Positions 33,920-43,297 of a DNA stretch of 64,000 bases are shown here, in pieces. Each line of letters begins with the position of its first letter. The first letter of the stretch is position 1. Below the pieces are notes generated by a model, which worked only from the letters and a program-made list of their open reading frames with translations, ran no database searches and was not told where the DNA came from. The translations under genes were made by a program, and so were the position numbers. This stretch comes from Calothrix sp. NIES-2100 (GTDB lineage Bacteria > Cyanobacteriota > Cyanobacteriia > Cyanobacteriales > Nostocaceae), in NCBI RefSeq assembly GCF_002368195.1, contig NZ_AP018178.1:9845374-9909373 (forward strand), read 5' to 3'.

Positions 33920-34621
33920 CTACGCGACTAACACCATACTGTCTGGAAGTGGCTTGTACTCCATAAGCCGCTTCCATTCCTCGCTCGTCAGTTGATCAAA
34001 CGGTTTATCCAACAATTCCTCGCAAGACCTAGTTTCGAGACTAGGCAATACTTCGACCATCGACAACGACCACATAGCATCGAATGCAGAATCACAGGGC
34101 ATTTGCTGCTGATGCTCTGATGATGCTCTTTCCACCCACCAGCGACCATCAGTGCATCCCGCCGAGCCTAGCTTTTTGTCGTTGTTGTAGATACCGTCAT
34201 CGAGGAGTTCAAAGCCAAACTTTTCGCATTCCAAGGCAATTTGTGCCATGACTTCGTTACCCGTAGTATTGGCTGGAACTTTTTGCTTTTGCACAGGCAG
34301 TGTGCCTTGTTTGTAGTGCCAAGCGACATGGTTGTGGCATTTCGCCCAACTGTTTGCACGGTGTACTTCGGTTGAGTTCACCATGACTACCCAACGTTGG
34401 GTTAGGAATTCGTTATGGTCGTATGTAATGCTAGCTATCAGTTTCTCGCCAACGTAAATTTCATAGTCATAGCAGGTGATTTCGACAACTGTGAATTCTT
34501 CGGGTGCTAAAACTTCTCCCTGTTGTGTGATGTGCTGCTCTAGTTCTGCTTGAGCGCTTAGTTGCTCATCAACGACGAAAGAAGCGAAAATTGCTTGCTG
34601 TGTATGCGTTGTATGGGTCAT
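33920..34621 (-). CDS. Hypothetical accessory-region protein, 233 aa
   Basis: 233 residues from ATG 34621, which has AAAGGAA about 8 nt upstream; the frame runs further upstream but without a ribosome-binding site. The protein is soluble and rich in Trp, Glu and His: FTVVEITCYDYEIYVGEKLI, TQRWVVMVNSTEVHRANSWA and WHYKQGTLPVQ. The C-terminal quarter reads SLSMVEVLPSLETRSCEELL, then DQLTSEEWKRLMEYKPLP. I recall similar proteins from cyanobacterial plasmids and mobile islands but know no function. Neighbouring pseudogenes and the XRE regulator with operators support a plasmid- or prophage-derived segment. Confidence 0.65.
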   Translation of the reverse strand: MTHTTHTQQAIFASFVVDEQLSAQAELEQHITQQGEVLAPEEFTVVEITCYDYEIYVGEKLIASITYDHNEFLTQRWVVMVNSTEVHRANSWAKCHNHVAWHYKQGTLPVQKQKVPANTTGNEVMAQIALECEKFGFELLDDGIYNNDKKLGSAGCTDGRWWVERASSEHQQQMPCDSAFDAMWSLSMVEVLPSLETRSCEELLDKPFDQLTSEEWKRLMEYKPLPDSMVLVA

Positions 34622-35000
34622 AATAGATATTCCTTTGAGAAAAGGGTAAAAGGCGATCGCTGAGTTTTCCAGACATGAGCGATCGCCTTTGTTTTTGATG
34701 TACAAAAGAGCGCTGTGCAAATGACAAAATGCTCTCACAACAGAATCAGCGAAGCTGTACAAATCTTTGAATTCTGGACGTATATTCGCTAAATAACCAA
34801 TTTTTCAGACTTAGTTAGGTCATCGGAATCATCTCCGGCGGCTTGAGCATTACAAGTTTGGCTTCCGGCTGCTAATCCCGGTGGCATTGGGTTTTGGATG
34901 AATTGAATGAGTTCAACTTGATGATTCAATTGGCAAACCTTTTGAGCGTTCGGGTGCTGGCGGCTTGCAATTCCGTTGCCCTTATATTTATTACTATACT
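34622..35000. other. Intergenic stretch with start-less open frame
   Basis: A minus-strand frame of about 65 codons (about 34793-34990) is open with a coherent composition (NHQVELIQFIQNPMPPGLAA) but has no start codon or ribosome-binding site. It may be a gene remnant. HIP1 sites flank a short spacer near 34654-34687. Nothing else is supported. Confidence 0.35.
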
Positions 35001-35076
35001 CTAGTTAACTAGACTTGTCATCTACAAAAGACTAGTTAACTAGACTATCTCACTATTGACTTGACTAGTTAACTAG
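35001..35076. promoter_or_regulatory. Three CTAGTTAACTAG palindromes, candidate operators
   Basis: Identical 12-bp perfect palindromes lie at 35001-35012, 35032-35043 and 35065-35076. Their spacing of 31 and 33 bp (about three helical turns) would put bound dimers on roughly the same face. They sit directly upstream of the XRE-family gene, and the third lies within the spacer of a plausible promoter, so autorepression is the simplest reading. Confidence 0.75.
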
Positions 35077-35084
35077 ATTAGACT
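35056..35084 (+). promoter_or_regulatory. Candidate promoter of XRE regulator
   Basis: TTGACT (35056-35061), 17-bp spacer, TAGACT (35079-35084). The -35 matches five of six consensus bases and the -10 matches four. The spacer contains the third CTAGTTAACTAG palindrome, so binding there would block polymerase. Confidence 0.5.
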
Positions 35085-35121
35085 AGGCAGCAAGACCAGT
35101 AATCTAGAGGAGGTGATTAAG

Positions 35122-35367
35122 TTGAAGTTGCTTATTTTTATGGATTTAAAGGAGTTGCGCGAGAAAGCTGGTTTATCAGCTGAACGGGTAGCAGTGGAGT
35201 TAGGTAAGTCTGTTTCCACGATTCGATTTTGGGAGGCAGGAACATATATCCCTAGCCTTAGCCCCAGTGAAACGTTACAGCTGATCCGTCTTTACCAATG
35301 CACACTCGAAGAATTATCAGAATCTTTTATTGCAACTCAGCGCAAAAGTGGAAGGAAGCTCGATTAA
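35122..35367 (+). CDS. XRE-family helix-turn-helix regulator
   Basis: About 81 residues from TTG 35122, which lies 8 nt after a full AGGAGGTGA ribosome-binding site; ATG 35140 (MDLKELREKA) is the conserved protein start but is 26 nt from that site. The helix-turn-helix covers about residues 8-65: LKELREKAGLSAERVAVELG followed by KSVSTIRFWEAG and LQLIRLYQCTLEELSES. Proteins of this size and pattern are Cro/CI-like regulators common in cyanobacterial accessory DNA. The three palindromes upstream are its likely binding sites. The basic tail KSGRKLD is typical. Whether it controls other genes is unknown; no further copies of the palindrome were noticed by eye. Confidence 0.87.
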   Translation: MKLLIFMDLKELREKAGLSAERVAVELGKSVSTIRFWEAGTYIPSLSPSETLQLIRLYQCTLEELSESFIATQRKSGRKLD

Positions 35368-35802
35368 AACAAAGCAAATAATTTCTGTAACGTTGCTATC
35401 GCTTTTATAGGAATTAGATGCATTCGCTAGATAGAGAATGTATTACTTTTTTATAGATTCAGGATGCTGCTAGCTTCTCCAGAAAACCAACTACTGCGCC
35501 ACCTAAAGAAAGGAAAGCATTATCTACCAGACAGCGAAGAATATTAGCAAAAAATTAAAAGCGATGCCTGCGCCAAAATCTGCGACGATAACCTGACAGG
35601 GGACAGTGCGTTAGCCGAAGCTTAACGTTATCGTAGCGTCTCGTTGGCATAGTCTTTCATAGAGAAGAAGAGTTATCACTCGATGGCGTTTTTAATCAGC
35701 AATGTACTAGCGTAGCTATATTTAGTTACAAAACTTTAAAAATCTGTGGCGGCATGGTTGCAATGCCGCGATAGTTTCATGCGTCAAAATTTTGGAGATC
35801 GT
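35368..35802. other. Gene-free stretch with short dispersed repeat
   Basis: 435 bp without a supported gene. The segment 35604-35660 (CGTTAGCCGAAGCTTAACG, GTAGCGTCTCGTTGGCATAG) is of the short dispersed-repeat type also seen at 43306, 45630 and 48245. Confidence 0.45.
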
Positions 35803-36615
35803 ATGGACGCAATTATAAAGTACGAAAGTAACAGCAGCCCATTTGACCAAATTAAACACATGGATGCTGACGGATCTGAGTATTGGTTAGCAACTGAATT
35901 GTTAACACTACTGGGTTATCAGACTTAGAAAAGAATTAAAGACACAGTTGAAAGAGCAAAAATCAGTGCCAGGAATTCCGGGTTAAATGAATCCTACCAT
36001 CTGGTCGATGTCGTCCAAATGGCGCAAATTGGGGCTTCTCAAGCATTTCGAGAAGTGCTCAAGGATTACAAGCTATCACGACACGCCTGCTATTTGGTGG
36101 CGATGAACGGCGATCCGCGCAAGAGTGAGATAGCTGCCGCACAAAATTACTTTGCAGTGAAAACCCGTGAAGCAGAGTTAGCCCCGCAAAATTCAGAACT
36201 ACTTGCTCAACTATTGGAGAAATTTGAACAGCAGAACCAGGTAATCGAGGAACAAGGGAAGGCGATCGCCCAGCTGCAATCCCAAATCCAAAACCTCCTG
36301 CCCCCATCTGCTGACTTCATACCCCCAGGCTGGAATGAGGAAGTATGGCGGAAGCTTCCTCGACAGGACAAACACCATTTTCGCTTTTTGTACCGTCGTC
36401 GTCGCTTTCGCCCTTCTGGTCAAGGCAAAGATGAGCAACTGGCATTACCTTCTGTGACTACTGAGCAATTGAAGCAACGACAAAGGGAAGAATTTGAGCA
36501 GCTCGTCGGTGAGTCATCAGTCCAGGAGAAACAACAGTTAGAAGCAGCAAAACAACAAGCATTGAAACAACTTTGGTCACAAGCAGAACAAGATGATACA
36601 GATGTCTCTTTTTAA
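35803..36615 (+). pseudogene. BRO/DinD-like antirepressor gene broken by TAG
   Basis: ATG 35803 has GGAG 8 nt upstream. The frame reads PFDQIKHMDADGSEYWLATE, LLTLLGYQT, then TAG at 35926-35928. It continues in the same frame with KRIKDTVERAKISARNSGLN, KLSRHACYLVAMNGDPRKSE and AAAQNYFAVKTREAE to 36615. These blocks are those of DNA-damage-inducible protein D/BRO-N-type antirepressors, where a tryptophan normally follows GYQT. The TAG is thus best explained as TGG mutated by one base. The C-terminal third has a coiled-coil (FEQQNQVIEEQGKAIAQLQS) and a basic RFLYRRRRFRP segment. Readthrough or a downstream restart (ATG 36019) cannot be excluded. Confidence 0.75.
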
Positions 36616-36736
36616 CGAACGTGCGCCAGTTTTACCAGTCACTTATTATCCAGAGTTCCTTTAAACATAAGATAGGTGCTAGATTTGACGTTATTTTTAG
36701 CTTACTACTTGTCCCTTTCCTGATCCCGAACTCAGG

Positions 36737-39700
36737 TTATTTACGACAAGATGGGAGTTGCTGCAACTCCTGGGGATGGTTGTGGAAATAGTCGCCCAGC
36801 CAATTACAACCTTGGGTAAGGAGATCGTCAAGATTCAGATTCCAAGAATAGAGCATTGACTCACTGCTAGAAATCAAGCGGTTGCCATCTGGGGTAAAAT
36901 TGAGGAATGAATTGAATGCACCACCCATAGGGATGCGAGTAATAGGTGTGCCGTCGGCTTGCCAAATATGGATTGTGCTATCAATAGTCTTAGCAATCAA
37001 CAATTGCCCATCTGGGCTAAATTGAAAACGACCGATTTGGTTTGTTTCAAGTGTGCGAATGAGCGTACCATCAGAACGCCAAATTTTGATATTTTGATCA
37101 ATTCCCACCGTCGCCAACTGTTGTCCGTCGTTACGGTGAGCGATATCAATAATCGCTGCGCCATGATTGAGGGTTTGGATGAGATTACCTTCAGCCGACC
37201 AAATTACCAGTTTACCAAAGCGATCGCCAACCATAAACTGCCCACTGGGGGAAAATCCCATTGCTGTAATTTCATTTGGTTGTCCTGATAGGGTTTTGAG
37301 CAGTTTTCCGTCTCTTCTCCACAAGCGCAGGGTGCGTGTGGGGGTATTACCAGAAGTTACTGTGATGTAAGTTTGATTGTTGGGGCTAAAGTAGAGGGAA
37401 TCTGCATCTTTGATAGTCTTCAAAAATTTACCTTCACTACTCCAAAGTTGAATTTTATCGGGTTGATTACCAGAAATTGCCAACTCTTTGCCATCAGGAC
37501 TAAATTCGATTCCTGGTTTATAATGAGCCGCATCCATTTCTTGAATTAGATCCCCATTCGCTAACCTGAATTGTATTTTTTGTTGACGAATTGATAACAA
37601 AACTAGGCGAGAAGCATCGGTATTAAATTTAATCACACTTTCCGGGAGATTAGTTTGTATTGTTCTGAGTTCACTGCCATCTGCCCGATATAATGTCATT
37701 TCTCCATTGAATTTTGTGGCAGCAATTGTCTGTCCATCAGGACTAAGAGTGGCATCCATAATTCTATTTTGGGCATCAGATTTTGCCCCAGCAATTTTTA
37801 GTTTCTCACCCGGTATTTGTATGCGGTTGATGCGTTGCTGATTTCCCACAACCACACGGGGCGTTTGTATTGGTGGTGTCAATGGAGTGGAGATTTTTTG
37901 AGGATGGATTTTCCAGAGTTTCAGCATCCCATCTGGGTGACTCGTGGCGATGACAGAACCATCAAAGCTAGAACTAAAACCAGAAACCAGCAGTTGATGA
38001 GTTTTGATTTCTGCTTGTAAAGTTCCGTCTGGATGCCATAATTTGAGGGTGTTGAGATTGGCAGAAATGTAAGCACCATCTTTTTGGCGGAAACTGTGCC
38101 AAAGGTTATTGCCTAAATTATGGGTGATGTTAGGATAAGTTTTGATCAACGCACCAGTTTTAATGTCTCGAACTTCCGGTTTTCCTTGGGCATTGATAAA
38201 TACAATTGCATCGCCTTCTAAACTAATGGTAAGGTCAATACCTTGTTGAGGTGGAGCAATCTGCCTAGTGTAAAGTAATTTCCATTGCAAATTTAAGACT
38301 GCAACTTTGCCAAAGGCGTTGACTACCACAATATTGTTGTCATTTGTGAACCGGACATCGCTAAGAGTTTCTTGATCGAGTTTTAGCTTATTGACAAGAG
38401 TACCTGTTTTGAGATGCCAAACCTGGATTTCATAATCGGAGTCAGCAGATAAAATATACTGACCATCGGGACTAAAACTCAGAGAAGAAATGGAAATTGG
38501 GAAGCCCTGGAGAGTTTTAGTTTTGTGAGTTTTAATGGTCTGAATTTTCTTTCCCTGTATTGTCCAAAGAGTTATCGCCCCGTCTTCGCCTCCAGTTGCT
38601 AGTTTCTGTCCATCACGGCTAAAGGCGATCGCTACCGCCGGACTATCTAAATGCCAACGATTCTGCTCATTAATCGTGGAAAGAACAGCTTGCAGGGCAA
38701 ATAAAGGTGTGTGGGTGGGTAAATGTTTAAAAGAATGCTGTTTGGTCAATTGTTTAAGTCTTTGCGCTGATTTCATCGCCCCTAGCAAATCCTTCAGTTG
38801 ATTGCCATCTGCACGCACTTGCAAAATTCGGCTTCCTTCTCGTTCTAGATTTAAGATATCTGCATTGGTTCTGAGTTGCTGTTCTGATTGCTGGAAGTAA
38901 AAAAACGTGCCGATGGTGCTAATTACAGCCGCAGAAAGCGCGATCGCTCCAATTTGCAATCGTTTTTTGGTTTGATGTTGCACGGTTTTTAATCGCCCAA
39001 TTGCTTGAGTTTCTTGTTGTATTGCTGTTTGGGTTTTGGATTGGGCGATCGCTAGTTCTTGGGCTTGGCTAGCGGATAAAAATTGATAATCACTATGACT
39101 CAAACTCAATCCTTTTGCCCAAACCAACGCCCACTGCAAGGCTTCATTTTGCAGCAAATATTGAGGATCTTGAGAAATTTCCCAAGCGGCGAGTTCTGCA
39201 CCATAGGGACGGATAGCACGTAAAGCTTGTTCTGTCCAGGTATAATCAAACACGGTGGCATAGATGCGGTTATAGATACTCAATTTGCCTTGACGTTTGA
39301 CAACCAAACCAGAAAGACACAACTGCATTAACTCCCAGCTATCTTCAGCCGAAAGTTCCCCTTGATTGAGCAATTGCTGATAGAGTCCTAATGACCAACA
39401 AGCCAAAGATTTATTGTGAAGAATGCGATCGCGAATTGTTTGAAAATGCTGCTGTCGGTCATTTGCTAACCAATGTTCGATCATTTGCGATCGCACAATT
39501 GCTTCTACTGCTGAAGTTTCCCATCCCGGTGCAATAAAAGTATTGGATGTATTAATTAGTTCACATAACCATTGAGTTAAAAATGGTTGTCCACCAGTCC
39601 AAGCCAAAATTTCTGCCATCACCTTGGTAGGATTTGCTACCACTTCGTTTAAGCCTTGTTCCAGTGGTTTAGCTTCAGACAATTGAAAACCTGTAAGTTC

Positions 39701-40309
39701 GATAGCGCGACTATCTACATTTAGTGGTGTAAATTTATTATCGGCGATTAAATCAGTGGGTGTAGCCACACCAAATAGGGCAAATGTTAACCTTTGAAAT
39801 TCGGGTTTATCAGCACGTTTGTTGTAGCAGGCTCTCACAAAAGCAAAAAAATCATCCTTAAATTCTAGATTGAGAATACTGTCAATTTCATCTACAAAAA
39901 CGATAATTTGCTGAGAGATATTTGCTAGTAAAACTTCTTCCACAAATTTACTCAGGCGCAAAAATGGATGTAGCAAAGTATTTTGAGACCACCAATATTC
40001 TAAATCAATTTCAATGTTAAGTTCACTAGCAAAATGGCTGACAAATCCCCCATAGAATTCATCTGCACTCACTTGATAAACGCAGAGTTCACGCATTTCA
40101 AAAGCAACACAAACAAATCCTTCTGACTGTAAGCGCGACATTGTACGCACTCGTAAACTCGATTTACCCATCTGTCTAGAGTTGAGAACATAGCAAAATA
40201 TTCCGGCTTTTAGTCCTGTATATAAATCACTATCGGCTTGACGATGAACGTAAATTTCAGTACCTTCTCGTAAACTACCACCGACTTGATAATGGTTGTA
40301 ATTGTTCAT
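36737..40309 (-). CDS. STAND-type AAA ATPase with C-terminal WD40 repeats
   Basis: 1190 residues. The N-terminus is an AAA_35-type nucleotide-binding domain (1-345): GGSLREGTEIYVHRQADSDL, Walker A-like NSRQMGKSSLRVR (about 43-55) and Walker B IIVFVDEIDSIL (about 138). A helical region and one hydrophobic segment (about 458-478, LSAAVISTIGTFFYFQQ) follow, then about 600 residues of WD40 repeats (LATGGEDGAITLW, ISSLSFSPDGQYIL, WRSDGTLIRTL and others), enough for two propellers. Such proteins are signal-sensing STAND ATPases of complex bacteria, possibly with defence or regulatory roles. The start ATG overlaps the stop of the upstream gene by 4 bp (ATGA), so the two form an operon. The trigger is unknown. 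Confidence 0.87.
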   Translation of the reverse strand: MNNYNHYQVGGSLREGTEIYVHRQADSDLYTGLKAGIFCYVLNSRQMGKSSLRVRTMSRLQSEGFVCVAFEMRELCVYQVSADEFYGGFVSHFASELNIEIDLEYWWSQNTLLHPFLRLSKFVEEVLLANISQQIIVFVDEIDSILNLEFKDDFFAFVRACYNKRADKPEFQRLTFALFGVATPTDLIADNKFTPLNVDSRAIELTGFQLSEAKPLEQGLNEVVANPTKVMAEILAWTGGQPFLTQWLCELINTSNTFIAPGWETSAVEAIVRSQMIEHWLANDRQQHFQTIRDRILHNKSLACWSLGLYQQLLNQGELSAEDSWELMQLCLSGLVVKRQGKLSIYNRIYATVFDYTWTEQALRAIRPYGAELAAWEISQDPQYLLQNEALQWALVWAKGLSLSHSDYQFLSASQAQELAIAQSKTQTAIQQETQAIGRLKTVQHQTKKRLQIGAIALSAAVISTIGTFFYFQQSEQQLRTNADILNLEREGSRILQVRADGNQLKDLLGAMKSAQRLKQLTKQHSFKHLPTHTPLFALQAVLSTINEQNRWHLDSPAVAIAFSRDGQKLATGGEDGAITLWTIQGKKIQTIKTHKTKTLQGFPISISSLSFSPDGQYILSADSDYEIQVWHLKTGTLVNKLKLDQETLSDVRFTNDNNIVVVNAFGKVAVLNLQWKLLYTRQIAPPQQGIDLTISLEGDAIVFINAQGKPEVRDIKTGALIKTYPNITHNLGNNLWHSFRQKDGAYISANLNTLKLWHPDGTLQAEIKTHQLLVSGFSSSFDGSVIATSHPDGMLKLWKIHPQKISTPLTPPIQTPRVVVGNQQRINRIQIPGEKLKIAGAKSDAQNRIMDATLSPDGQTIAATKFNGEMTLYRADGSELRTIQTNLPESVIKFNTDASRLVLLSIRQQKIQFRLANGDLIQEMDAAHYKPGIEFSPDGKELAISGNQPDKIQLWSSEGKFLKTIKDADSLYFSPNNQTYITVTSGNTPTRTLRLWRRDGKLLKTLSGQPNEITAMGFSPSGQFMVGDRFGKLVIWSAEGNLIQTLNHGAAIIDIAHRNDGQQLATVGIDQNIKIWRSDGTLIRTLETNQIGRFQFSPDGQLLIAKTIDSTIHIWQADGTPITRIPMGGAFNSFLNFTPDGNRLISSSESMLYSWNLNLDDLLTQGCNWLGDYFHNHPQELQQLPSCRK

Positions 40310-41592
40310 GTTTGAATTCCCAAACGTTCACGAAAATATTGACGGTAAAGTTCGTAGCGTATAGATACTTGGTGTTGCTGTAGCTGGATTAATCCCAAGT
40401 CATAGAGTTTCACCACATCATCGAGATGGAAGTGTGGTTGAATGGAAATAGCAGCATCAGCTGAGGCGATCGCTTTCAATGGTGCAAGTAAATGAGAATG
40501 CGTTTGTAGCTTATGCCATTGCCTTTCTAGATGGCTGCGGTAGATACTATTCGGAGTTGCTGCGGTATTGAGCAATTGCTCAAGGGAAGTTGGGTTTTGA
40601 GCCAGAAATTGTAAAGTCAAGGTGACAAGGTAAGGATGTCCGCCAACAATTGCAGTTAATTTTTTTATCTCTTGCTGACTCCAGTGCAATTGATACTGAT
40701 TTAGTAAAGTGAGGATTTCTGTGGCATTTAGTTCTGTCAACTGAATTTCTGTACCTGCGTTAAATGGCGATTGGTTGATGTCAATTTGGGTGTAAACTTC
40801 AGTGTGTAGAACTATCAAACGTAACTGAGTCCAAAGCAATTTGGTTTTAGCATCTTCATGCCAAGTTCTCAGCATTCCCAGAAATTCACCAGCAATTAAT
40901 TGATGAGTAAATAGGCGATCTACTTCATCTAAGGCAATGACTAAAGGGATATCATCAGTTAAGAGATATTTTTGCAAATAAGTTCTACATTTGATTTTGC
41001 TATTGCCTAAACTTTTGCGCCAATGAGTTTCGATATCAACCGTTAAATTCAGCGCATAAGTAACACTAGCAACAAACCACTGTAAGAAACTATCTAAACT
41101 GCCAAAATCATCAGCAACCGCATCGCGGAGATTGATAGCGATCGCCCGATATCCTTGTTGTTGAGCATACTTGAGAACTTGCGCCATAAGTGTGGTTTTA
41201 CCAAACTGAATTGGTGCTTTAATACGGAGTAATGCCCCTGGTTTATCAATCTCTGCACAGCAAAATTCCCATTTAGATGGTTGCTTCATTCCCTGGTAAG
41301 ATTGGGGCTGATAGGTTTGCCATCGTCGCTGAAGGGCTTGGCGAAAATTGGTTTTTTTCACCTCTTCTTGGAGTGCTTCTGAAAGCAATTGCCACAACCG
41401 CCCGCCGACTTCACTAACATACTTCACGGTAAGATAAGACTCAGCCGCGATCGCTTCATAGGTTTTACCTTCCCATGCACCCTGCAAAACTTGGATTTCA
41501 ACATCACTCAGATGCTTTTGCGTAGTTTGTAGCATCAACTGATCGACGAGTTGTTGAGCAGCATTCCATTGAAATCCAGCGTCTAAGCTCAT
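40306..41592 (-). CDS. vMAP-N/AAA_35 STAND-like ATPase, partner of WD40 gene
   Basis: 428 residues. Residues about 1-85 resemble the vWA-MoxR-associated N-terminal helix-turn-helix domain: HLSDVEIQVLQGAWEGKTYE and SYLTVKYVSEVGGRLWQLLS. The AAA_35-type domain follows (about 105-425), with Walker A-like IKAPIQFGKTTLM and Walker B VIALDEVDRLF, then the GGHPYLVTL motif and a winged-helix-like end. It lacks a WD40 or enzymatic effector, so it probably acts with the WD40 protein encoded 4 bp overlapping downstream. Both share the same ATPase type, which suggests a two-protein switch. The role is inferred from domain families used in bacterial conflict and signalling. Confidence 0.83.
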   Translation of the reverse strand: MSLDAGFQWNAAQQLVDQLMLQTTQKHLSDVEIQVLQGAWEGKTYEAIAAESYLTVKYVSEVGGRLWQLLSEALQEEVKKTNFRQALQRRWQTYQPQSYQGMKQPSKWEFCCAEIDKPGALLRIKAPIQFGKTTLMAQVLKYAQQQGYRAIAINLRDAVADDFGSLDSFLQWFVASVTYALNLTVDIETHWRKSLGNSKIKCRTYLQKYLLTDDIPLVIALDEVDRLFTHQLIAGEFLGMLRTWHEDAKTKLLWTQLRLIVLHTEVYTQIDINQSPFNAGTEIQLTELNATEILTLLNQYQLHWSQQEIKKLTAIVGGHPYLVTLTLQFLAQNPTSLEQLLNTAATPNSIYRSHLERQWHKLQTHSHLLAPLKAIASADAAISIQPHFHLDDVVKLYDLGLIQLQQHQVSIRYELYRQYFRERLGIQT

Positions 41593-42031
41593 AACCCTAC
41601 ATTAGAAAGCGATGTTTATCTTCTAACATAGGATTTCTCAATAATTCCCCCTAATACCCAAAGAACCAGAACAAACCGTGATTACTTAGCAATGGGGAAT
41701 AGTTACCAGGATTTTTCCGGAAAAAACCGGAATTTATCGCCTGAAATAACCGGATTTCTTCCGGCTGACAATGATAGTAAGCGTCAAGCATCATACAAAT
41801 ATGACTGCAACTACTGAAATATGTATTTTGTTTCCAAATCTGTAACTCAATCCTGAGTCTTAGTATTCATTAGCTAACTTGAGACTGCAAGATTTACTTA
41901 TCAGCTAATGTGCGTCTAAATTGCATAACTACTCGTGGTGGTTGTTGACTGTTAACTGTCAACTGTCAACAGCCTCATCGAGTCAATGTGCAAGTTTCAG
42001 GTGGAACAGTTTATTTTTAAATCAATATTCT
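41593..42031. other. Divergent intergenic region with CCGGAA inverted motifs
   Basis: 439 bp between divergent genes. It holds TTTCCGGAAAAAACCGGAA and ACCGGATTTCTTCCGG (41711-41766), nested inverted repeats, and a GTTGACTGTTAACTGTCAAC-type palindrome (41943-41967). An open frame from 41921 runs into the downstream gene but lacks a ribosome-binding site. Confidence 0.5.
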
Positions 42032-43207
42032 ATGCTGCAACACTTTTCCCACAACGCTTTAGTAAAATCAACTATTATCGGATGTCTGCTTTTTTCTAGT
42101 TCCCTAATTCCTTTACAATCTACCGTTGCTAATCCGCAAATTTTGACTACACCACAAGCAAAGACGATCGCTCAACAAGTGCTTCAAGATGCGATCGCCA
42201 AAGAGAAACTTGATAATACTGCAAGAGTCGTTCAAGTTGCTCGATTTGGTAAGGGCGATACCTGGATGTACAATCCTGTACCTTACTGGAAAATTGCGAT
42301 CGCTGATCAGCATAAAAGTTTGGTCTATTTCACCACTGATAATGGTAACTTTAGAGTCTTGATGCAAATGAACGGACAAAACACCCATTCTCTGGGAAAA
42401 CCTGCCGAAGAAATTCCGCCAACGGCAATGATCACAGCAGCGATTCAACAGGCGAAAGAGTGGGGCTATCCTGGAGAACCCCTATTAACTGATATTTCAT
42501 CTGCAAAGACAACTTGGGCAAGTGGTTGTGAAAAGTTTTCTTTTCCTTATCCTTGCGATCCGATTATTAATCAAGGCTGGAAAATTACCATTCCCCACCA
42601 ACGCCAAAGTTGGGTATTTCAAGGTGAAACAGCCGATGATTTACAATTGATTGCACGTGCTAATCCTGTGATTGAACGCGGCTTACCGATTCCGGTGGTT
42701 AACGAAATCAAGAGTATTGCCAACAAACACTTGCAAATCTTATCCTCAGTTGTTCTGATTACTAAAATCGAGCCTCAAACCTTTACTGATAGCTGTTTAG
42801 GATTAGGGAATTTAGCCGAATCTTGCGCTCAACAAAGAATTCGGGGCTATCGGGTGACGGTGGCGGGGAAGTCTCCAGCACAGCAAATATACCGAATTAG
42901 CAGTGATAAAGTTTATCTTCGCACTGAAGCGATCGCCGGACTTCCCAACCGCACTGATGACTTACCAACTGCGATCGCTCGCACAGTATTCAACGCCGCC
43001 AAATCAGACTTGAAAAAACCCATTGCTAATCTTAGCATTACCCAAGTTGCACCAAGATTCAGTTGTTTCCGGAGTCCCACAGCTGCACCTAATGAACCTT
43101 GTATACCAACGCAAAACCTTGACGGTTGGAATATCACGGTGACAAATTTTCAGAAATCACTGACTTACACGGTTAATCTCAGTGGCAAGATTCTTAGCAA
43201 GCTATAG
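42032..43207 (+). CDS. Exported protein with three Cys-pair modules
   Basis: 391 residues from ATG 42032, which gives a good signal peptide (LVKSTIIGCLLFSSSLIPLQ then STVANPQ). After an N-terminal module (ARVVQVARFGKGDTWMYNPV) come three related modules. Each has a cysteine pair, an aromatic/Gly-Trp turn and a beta strand: CEKFSFPYPC...GWKITIPHQ, CLGLGNLAESC...GYRVTVAGK, and CFRSPTAAPNEPC...GWNITVTNF. This suggests a disulphide-bonded, triplicated fold outside the cytoplasm. No family is recognised. It lies 63 bp before another exported protein on the same strand, probably an operon. Confidence 0.7.
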   Translation: MLQHFSHNALVKSTIIGCLLFSSSLIPLQSTVANPQILTTPQAKTIAQQVLQDAIAKEKLDNTARVVQVARFGKGDTWMYNPVPYWKIAIADQHKSLVYFTTDNGNFRVLMQMNGQNTHSLGKPAEEIPPTAMITAAIQQAKEWGYPGEPLLTDISSAKTTWASGCEKFSFPYPCDPIINQGWKITIPHQRQSWVFQGETADDLQLIARANPVIERGLPIPVVNEIKSIANKHLQILSSVVLITKIEPQTFTDSCLGLGNLAESCAQQRIRGYRVTVAGKSPAQQIYRISSDKVYLRTEAIAGLPNRTDDLPTAIARTVFNAAKSDLKKPIANLSITQVAPRFSCFRSPTAAPNEPCIPTQNLDGWNITVTNFQKSLTYTVNLSGKILSKL

Positions 43208-43297
43208 CTGAGTGCTGAGTATAAATCTATTAGATACAAGGTTTTTAGTAATTAATACGCCCTAATTTAAGTGAATATTAATATACAACATAAGCTG

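Noticed and set aside
34793..34990. Minus-strand frame of about 65 codons
   Set aside because: No start codon and no recognisable family; kept only as a note in the intergenic entry.
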